Source: Runella zeae DSM 19591 (GTDB lineage Bacteria > Bacteroidota > Bacteroidia > Cytophagales > Spirosomataceae). Taken from it: 64,000 nucleotides of DNA. Shown one piece after another: positions 59,254 through 64,000 of the stretch. The position numbers and the translations under genes are program-made. The notes under the pieces are model-generated. The model did no database searches. It was given only the letters and a program-made list of their open reading frames with translations, and was not told the origin of the DNA. Numbering within the stretch: the first letter of the stretch is position 1; the number at the start of each line of letters is the position of its first letter. Location of the stretch: positions 186,001-250,000 of the forward strand of contig NZ_KE384039.1 in NCBI RefSeq assembly GCF_000423565.1, written 5' to 3'.

Positions 59254-60485
59254 TGAAAAAAGAAATAGGCTAAAAATATAGCCGCCGTCACGCCAATAAA
59301 ATCAGCAATCAAACCTGCTATAATCGCATAGCGGGTTTTTTTGATACCTACCGATCCAAAATAAAGCGCTACAATATAAAAAGTAGTATCTGCCGAACTC
59401 TGAAACATACACGACAATCGCCCCACAAACGAATCAGCACCAAATTGCTTCATCGAATCTATCATGAGTGCCCGCGCGGCACTCCCACTGATAGGACGCA
59501 TCAAAGCCACGGGCATGGCATCCGTAAAATCGGTGTTAATCCCCGTAAGCGCAATTACGTATTTGAAACCTTCTACCACATAGCTCATCACTCCCGCATT
59601 ACGAAAGGCGCTGATTGCTACTAGCATTCCTACTAGATAAGGGATAATTTTTACGGAAGTTTCAAAACCTGCCTTGGCTCCGTCGACAAAAGTCCCAAAC
59701 AAGTCGATTTTTTTGCGCAGTCCTCCAAGCAAAAATGCCACCACTATGACTAGCAAGATTAGATTCCCACCTACTTTTGAAATGACTTCTATTTGCTCCT
59801 TCGATTGTTGAGACAAATACCACAACAACAAACCTAAGAGAAGGCTTATTCCACCGACCCAAGTCACAAAAATTCGATTGAAGAGATTGATTTTTTGCCA
59901 AATTCCCGTAATCACCATACTTGCCACAGTAGCGATATAAGTAGCGATAAGACAAGGTATGAGGATATCGGAAGGATCTTGGGCACCCAAAATCGACCGC
60001 TGAGCCATCACCCCCAAAGGTATAATCGTAAGCCCCGATGTATGCAATACCAAAAACATGATTTGGGCGTTGGAAGCGGTCTCTTTGCTAGGATTAAGCT
60101 CTTGCAAACTCTGCATAGCCCGCAATCCAAAAGGAGTAGCGGCATTGTCAAGCCCTAGCATATTGGCCGAAAAATTCATAATCATCTGCCCATTAGCGGG
60201 GTGATTTTTAGGGACTTCAGGAAAAAGCTGGTGAAAAAAGGGGCCAATAATCCTAGCCAAAAAATTGATGGCGCCTGCTTTTTCTCCAATATTGAGCAAC
60301 CCCAAAAAAAATGTCATCACCCCAGCCAAAGGAAGTGCAATATCCATCACTGCCACTTTGGCCGAATCAAACATCCCTTCGACAATCAGCTTGAATATTT
60401 CGGTATCTCCTAAGAAAATAAATTTGAGAAGTGCTACTACAAATGCAATCAAAAAAAACGCAAGCCAGATATAATTAAGAGCCAT
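59250..60485 (-). CDS. Fused SpmA/SpmB-like nucleoside-recognition membrane protein
   Basis: A 411-residue polytopic membrane protein built of two nucleoside-recognition (Gate) domains, as in Bacillus spore maturation proteins SpmA and SpmB fused. The N-terminal half has ALPLAGVMTFFLGLLNIGEK and MNFSANMLGLDNAATPFGLR; the C-terminal half has LVGMLVAISAFRNAGVMSYV, ALMRPISGSAARALMIDSMK and SCMFQSSADTTFYIVALYFG, the SpmB pattern. The host is not a spore former, so the role is a transport or envelope one, unknown. It overlaps the convergent rpiB by 4 bases. Confidence 0.88.
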   Translation of the reverse strand: MALNYIWLAFFLIAFVVALLKFIFLGDTEIFKLIVEGMFDSAKVAVMDIALPLAGVMTFFLGLLNIGEKAGAINFLARIIGPFFHQLFPEVPKNHPANGQMIMNFSANMLGLDNAATPFGLRAMQSLQELNPSKETASNAQIMFLVLHTSGLTIIPLGVMAQRSILGAQDPSDILIPCLIATYIATVASMVITGIWQKINLFNRIFVTWVGGISLLLGLLLWYLSQQSKEQIEVISKVGGNLILLVIVVAFLLGGLRKKIDLFGTFVDGAKAGFETSVKIIPYLVGMLVAISAFRNAGVMSYVVEGFKYVIALTGINTDFTDAMPVALMRPISGSAARALMIDSMKQFGADSFVGRLSCMFQSSADTTFYIVALYFGSVGIKKTRYAIIAGLIADFIGVTAAIFLAYFFFH

Positions 60486-60579
60486 AAGTGATGAAGGTGG
60501 TTAGGAAAAGCTAAAGATAAAGAAATGTGTTAATCAGAGAATCAGAAAATAGGGAATAAAATTTTGCTTATAAAAACAA

Positions 60580-60624
60580 CAAAGCACTCAATTGATAGCA
60601 AGCCGCTAAAAATTGAGCGCTTTG
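60580..60624 (-). terminator. Terminator of the glycosyltransferase-like gene
   Basis: A 14-bp stem 60580-60593 with 60611-60624 that is fully paired only on the minus strand (one G-U there, A-C on the plus strand), followed there by TTGTTTTTA. Confidence 0.7.
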
Positions 60625-60637
60625 TAGACTGTCTTAT

Positions 60638-61660
60638 TTAGGCTTTACCGATTACTTTTTTGGCAAATCCATACGTATGAATGATACCGAGCCATACTTT
60701 ACGCTTGATGGTATCGTAGGTATTGGCGCGGTTTACGTACGAACTAAAACGAAGTGGGCCAAAGTTTTCGTTGATGTATTTCTCGGCATTTTTTTCAGCA
60801 TTCCAATAAGTCTCAGAGCTTGAATTGGCTTTGGTACCACTACCAGTAGTATCAAAAGCTGCATGACGCGTATAATCTTCCAAAGTCAAATGCTTGAAGG
60901 TATAGCCTCTTTGGTACATATCATGCGACCAAATCGTAGCCGTATCCACGCCTTTCCAGCCTCCGCCGTAGCAGCCAATATCACCCTGTGGCAAGGTTTC
61001 TTTGCGATATTTTTCTACATCAATCATCGCACAATATTCATTGAGGCGGCATTCGGGCAAGATATGCACACGCCCTGCTTTAAGCACCCGGAGCTGAATA
61101 TCTTTACGAGGGGTGTCGTGCGCCTCTGCCAAGGCAATGGCTTCTGCTTGCGTAGGCACGTACTGCTCAAATTTTGTCGAATCACACTTATTGCCCCAAG
61201 TTGGTCCCGCTGGGCAGCTCCAACATTGGCCAATCGACCCTACGCCCGCTAGATTTTTAGGGCCTTTTTCAAACTCCTTGAGCATGTCTCCAATCATATC
61301 TCCGTAAAAAAGCATATCATTGTGCATAATACAGAGGTATTTCTTATCGGTCATTTCCAAAGGATATTGGTACAAAATACTATGCCGAAAACGGGTATCA
61401 TTTTTAGCTCGCTCATAATCCGACACCCCAAGTCCCAAAAAATGATGAGGATATTGAATTTCTAGCTTTACATCCGTGTTTCGGAAGTAATCGATGATTT
61501 TGTAAATACCTATATAATCATTGTGGGGTTGGAGACGCTCGCGTGATATATAAATTTTGTCAATGTGCTGGCCACTATATTTCATCAAAGTCTTGATTGT
61601 GATAATGGCCTGATAGGGCTTTCCGTAAAAAGCAATACTGACATCTACTTTTTTACTCAT
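60638..61660 (-). CDS. Glycosyltransferase-like protein (GT-A fold)
   Basis: A 340-residue cytoplasmic protein. The start DVSIAFYGKPYQAIITIKTL, with LMKYSGQHIDKIYISRERLQ, looks like the N-terminal nucleotide-sugar half of GT-A transferases, and KKYLCIMHNDMLFYGDMIGD contains a HND that could serve as the metal-binding D-x-D equivalent. The rest (GSIGQCWSCPAGPTWGNKCD, a Cys-rich piece; NEYCAMIDVEKYRKETLPQG; HAAFDTTGSGTKANSSSETY) is not known to me. A family 2-like sugar transferase is the best guess; no other cell-surface genes are adjacent. Strong promoter on the minus strand at 61721-61751. Confidence 0.65.
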   Translation of the reverse strand: MSKKVDVSIAFYGKPYQAIITIKTLMKYSGQHIDKIYISRERLQPHNDYIGIYKIIDYFRNTDVKLEIQYPHHFLGLGVSDYERAKNDTRFRHSILYQYPLEMTDKKYLCIMHNDMLFYGDMIGDMLKEFEKGPKNLAGVGSIGQCWSCPAGPTWGNKCDSTKFEQYVPTQAEAIALAEAHDTPRKDIQLRVLKAGRVHILPECRLNEYCAMIDVEKYRKETLPQGDIGCYGGGWKGVDTATIWSHDMYQRGYTFKHLTLEDYTRHAAFDTTGSGTKANSSSETYWNAEKNAEKYINENFGPLRFSSYVNRANTYDTIKRKVWLGIIHTYGFAKKVIGKA

Positions 61661-61720
61661 TTGTGAGGGAGAATTGTGGTTTGTTTTGCTTAGATTCGCA
61701 TTTATAAAAATTAAAAGGTC

Positions 61721-61751
61721 AAAATTACAACGAGTGACTCATTTTGCCAAA
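61721..61751 (-). promoter_or_regulatory. Promoter of the glycosyltransferase-like gene
   Basis: On the minus strand TTG (61751-61749) and TAATTTTG (61728-61721) are 20 bases apart, 61 bases upstream of the ATG. Confidence 0.7.
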
Positions 61752-61776
61752 GTAAGTTGATTTTTCGTAACTTTAC
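61745..61776 (+). promoter_or_regulatory. Promoter of the DUF4290 gene
   Basis: TTG at 61745-61747 and TAACTTTA at 61769-61776 (one mismatch to TAnnTTTG) are 21 bases apart. Its -33 box touches that of the divergent promoter at 61751, so the two may compete. Confidence 0.45.
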
Positions 61777-61856
61777 GGCAAGCAACAATTTGGCTTTTAT
61801 TCACAAAATCGCTTTTTTGTTAAAAAAATACAAAAGTACTTAAACAGTCCTCTCCC

Positions 61857-62579
61857 TTGAAAGAATACGGAAGCAACGTCCAAAAATTAGCTGACTACCT
61901 TGTCAATATCCAAGACCGTGAAAAGCGTACTTTATATGCGCATATCTTGGTCGAGTTGATGCGGCAAATACACCCCAATATGCGCGATGGCCAAGATTAT
62001 TCCCAAAAACTTTGGGATGATCTCTACATTATGACCAATTTCAAACTTGATGTAGATAGCCCTTTCCCTCCTCCTTCGCCCGAAGCGGTAGGAAAAAAGC
62101 CCTTACAAGTACCTTATAGCCAATCTGCTATCAGATATAAACAATACGGTAAAAGCCTATTGCTGCTGGTCGAAAAAGCAATCAATTGCACTGACCGTGA
62201 AGAAAAATTGGCTTTTATTTCTTATTTGATTCGTCAAATGAGAACATTTTACAACACTTGGAACAAGGATAATCCCGATGATAATGTCGTTTTTACGCAA
62301 TTAGACGAAATCTCCAAAGGGCATCTCAGCGAAGAATTGGCTTATCTAAGACAAAATGGACTGGTAGAATCTACCCCTCGCGACAAAGGTACCAATGTAG
62401 AACGCTACCAACGCAACTTACAAAACAACCAGCGGAATTTTAATAACAATAACAACCGCGACCGTAGCAACAACAACAATCGCAGTAATAATAATAACAA
62501 CAACAACAATAGTAATAATAATAATAACAACCGCAATCGCGACAAATTCCGTAACAACAAGAATAATCGCAGACGATGA
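61857..62579 (+). CDS. DUF4290 protein with Asn-rich tail
   Basis: A 240-residue cytoplasmic protein. The first ~180 residues (MKEYGSNVQKLADYLVNIQD, ILVELMRQIHPNMRDGQDYS, KPLQVPYSQSAIRYKQYGKS, FISYLIRQMRTFYNTWNKDN) are the helical DUF4290 domain, found in Bacteroidota only and of unknown function. The last ~55 residues are a low-complexity Asn/Arg/Ser tail encoded by AAT/AAC codon runs (62440-62575), with asparagine runs up to eight, ending KNNRRR. The tail is basic and disordered and could bind RNA, but that is speculation. Start is TTG at 61857, the only start at the family position. Confidence 0.85.
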   Translation: MKEYGSNVQKLADYLVNIQDREKRTLYAHILVELMRQIHPNMRDGQDYSQKLWDDLYIMTNFKLDVDSPFPPPSPEAVGKKPLQVPYSQSAIRYKQYGKSLLLLVEKAINCTDREEKLAFISYLIRQMRTFYNTWNKDNPDDNVVFTQLDEISKGHLSEELAYLRQNGLVESTPRDKGTNVERYQRNLQNNQRNFNNNNNRDRSNNNNRSNNNNNNNNSNNNNNNRNRDKFRNNKNNRRR

Positions 62580-62649
62580 TTGTGTTTGGTATGGGGTTTG
62601 AGAGGAGTCTATAAAACTCGTTTCAGGCTCATTTTATCTGGTACTGATT

Positions 62650-63894
62650 ATGCAAATCCTAAAAAGCAACCGCCTCGAACATCTCCGCTACGATATCCGA
62701 GGCCCTATCTACGAAAAAGCTTTAGAGCTTGAAAGTCAAGGATATAAGATTATCAATCTCAATATCGGCAACCCAGCCCCCTTTGGGTTTGATGCGCCCG
62801 ATGAGATTATTCACGACATCATTCTTAATATCCGAAACGCCCAAGGATACGTTGACTCAAGAGGATTGTTTGCCGCGCGCAAGGCGGTGATGCATTATAC
62901 CCAAACCCAAGGCATCAAAGGGGTAGAAATCAATGATGTTTATATCGGTAATGGGGTCAGTGAATTGATTGTGATGGCCATGCAAGCCTTACTCAATGAA
63001 GGAGACGAAATTTTGGTACCCTCGCCAGATTATCCTCTGTGGACTACATCGGTAGCCCTAAGTGGCGGCAAACCAGTGCATTATATTTGCGACGAACAAA
63101 GTGACTGGAATCCAGACCTTGATGACTTAGAAAGGAAAATCACGCCCAAAACCAAGGGGATTGTGATGATAAACCCCAACAATCCAACGGGAGCGGTTTA
63201 CGAAAAGGAGACAATTCAGCGCATTGCCGAAATCGCCGAAAGACATCGTTTGATTTTATTTTCAGACGAAATCTACGACAAAATCCTCTTCGACGGAGCC
63301 AAGCATTATCCCGTTGCCACGATGGTTCAAGATACCCTTTGTGTTACTTTTGGGGGATTATCAAAAAACTACCGCTCGGCAGGCTTCCGAGGTGGTTGGC
63401 TTATTTTGAGCGGTGCTAAACACAAAGCAAAATCATACATTGAAGGACTGACGTTTTTGGCAAGTATGCGTTTATGCGCCAACGTACCTACCCAATATGC
63501 CATCCAAACTGCCTTGGGAGGCTATCAAAGTATCAATGACTTGGTACTACCCACAGGTCGGCTTCATAAACAGATGAATCTGGTTTACGAACGACTCGTT
63601 TCGATTCCGGGCATTAGCTGCGTCAAACCCAAAGGTGCCTTGTATGTTTTCCCAAAAATCGACCTGCGTAAGTTTGATTTCAAAAACGATGAAGATTTTG
63701 TTTTTCAACTTCTCAACGACCAAAAAGTATTACTTGTAGCTGGTACAGGCTTTAATTATATTACGCCCGACCACTTCAGGATTGTGTTTTTACCCACAGT
63801 CGATGAATTGACAACGGCCATGAACCGTATTGAAACTTTTTTGCACAATACTAGCATTCATGCCGAAAGCACCGTAGAAGAATACCTGCTTTAG
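62650..63894 (+). CDS. alaA: Alanine aminotransferase AlaA-type, PLP-dependent
   Basis: A 414-residue class I aminotransferase; makes alanine from pyruvate and glutamate. It is close to E. coli AlaA by eye: YDIRGPIYEKALELESQGYK, NLNIGNPAPFGFDAPDEIIH, IGNGVSELIVMAMQALLNEG, VMINPNNPTGAVYEKETIQR (PNNPTG), ILFSDEIYDKILFDGAKHYP, then VTFGGLSKNYRSAGFRGGWL with the PLP lysine in SKNYR and RGGWL with the carboxylate arginine, and ASMRLCANVPTQYAIQTALG. The ATG at 62650 agrees with the family. It may be co-transcribed with the DUF4290 gene (70 bases). Terminator at 63918. Confidence 0.94.
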   Translation: MQILKSNRLEHLRYDIRGPIYEKALELESQGYKIINLNIGNPAPFGFDAPDEIIHDIILNIRNAQGYVDSRGLFAARKAVMHYTQTQGIKGVEINDVYIGNGVSELIVMAMQALLNEGDEILVPSPDYPLWTTSVALSGGKPVHYICDEQSDWNPDLDDLERKITPKTKGIVMINPNNPTGAVYEKETIQRIAEIAERHRLILFSDEIYDKILFDGAKHYPVATMVQDTLCVTFGGLSKNYRSAGFRGGWLILSGAKHKAKSYIEGLTFLASMRLCANVPTQYAIQTALGGYQSINDLVLPTGRLHKQMNLVYERLVSIPGISCVKPKGALYVFPKIDLRKFDFKNDEDFVFQLLNDQKVLLVAGTGFNYITPDHFRIVFLPTVDELTTAMNRIETFLHNTSIHAESTVEEYLL

Positions 63895-63917
63895 ATTTCA
63901 CGAAGTGTTTGGCCATC

Positions 63918-63948
63918 AAAAAAGGGAACTGTATCAGTTCCCTTTTTT
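63918..63948 (+). terminator. Terminator of alaA
   Basis: AAAAAAGGGAACTG pairs with CAGTTCCCTTTTTT, loop TAT. The remaining 52 bases of the window contain nothing recognisable. Confidence 0.9.
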
Positions 63949-64000
63949 GATAATGCTATTTTCTGTTCTACATCAAATTTCTCATTAATTCAATTCGGTT

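Noticed and set aside
59250-60485. Evidence for sporulation
   Set aside because: SpmA/SpmB-like proteins are common in non-sporulating bacteria; no other spore gene is present.
1-64000. cas genes for the array at 26383
   Set aside because: All proteins in the window were read; none shows Cas1, Cas2, Cas3, Cas10 or RAMP motifs.

Overview
This window is a chromosomal segment of a Bacteroidota bacterium, most likely of the order Cytophagales (a Runella/Spirosoma/Dyadobacter-like genus is a guess, not a demonstration). The reasons are families that are essentially restricted to the phylum (DUF4783, DUF4290, DUF6580, the CCDC81-type HU plus SPOR protein, a fused SpmA/SpmB protein), promoters of the Bacteroidota type (TTG about 20 bases upstream of TAnnTTTG), weak ribosome binding sites with several TTG and GTG starts, and two type II topoisomerase A subunits of the GyrA and ParC kinds. 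Most of the window is ordinary core genome: short operons on both strands separated by clear hairpin terminators.

Layout. 1-650: start of an Lrp/AsnC regulator, then a structured RNA region whose first 160 bases have tRNA-like ends (acceptor and T arm) but an oversized variable region, ending in a strong terminator. 727-3347: DUF819 membrane protein and an AraC-type regulator. 3360-6480: low-density accessory stretch with one orphan CRISPR-like repeat, two small orphan genes, a stand-alone proteasome/HslV-like Ntn hydrolase and a small acidic protein. 6485-9535: tRNA-Arg, galactokinase and glycerol-3-phosphate dehydrogenase. 9542-17243: sugar isomerase, YbjQ, phosphoribosyltransferase, DUF4783, LolA-like protein, D-cysteine desulfhydrase-like enzyme, DUF6580, purine nucleoside phosphorylase, beta-propeller protein and ribosomal protein S20. 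18032-26388: an envelope cluster (large TPR protein, outer-membrane barrel, HU-SPOR protein, TonB-like protein) and folC.

26383-27344: a CRISPR array of 15 repeats and 14 spacers without any cas gene in the window. Its degenerate terminal repeat contains the folC stop codon; the repeat orientation points to transcription from the minus strand with a leader at about 27345-27415. 27641-32500: Gfo/Idh/MocA oxidoreductase, trmB, gap, a 550-base AT-rich hairpin-rich gap, dapD. 32557-34860: a second accessory island with about ten TGTAAACA-type elements in front of an XRE regulator, an IS5-like transposase remnant, a small HTH gene and a decayed copy of similar sequence. 34908-64000: core genes again (TPR protein, gyrA, tRNA-Thr, DUF349, pdxH, NYN plus cold-shock protein, AGE epimerase, phospholipase C-like protein, Dabb protein, an ECF sigma/anti-sigma pair divergent from an HMA-like protein and a truncated haemoglobin lipoprotein, rlmI, sugar isomerase, SanA-like, parC, hemF, trmN6, HipA-like kinase with DUF3037, LOG protein, rpiB, SpmAB, glycosyltransferase-like protein, DUF4290, alaA).

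The strongest candidates for something undescribed are the tRNA-like RNA at 291-450 with its downstream structured segment, the TGTAAACA operator or iteron cluster with its HTH genes, and the stand-alone Ntn hydrolase at 4633. None of these could be tested by database search here; all functional calls are from reading the translated sequences and recognising families.
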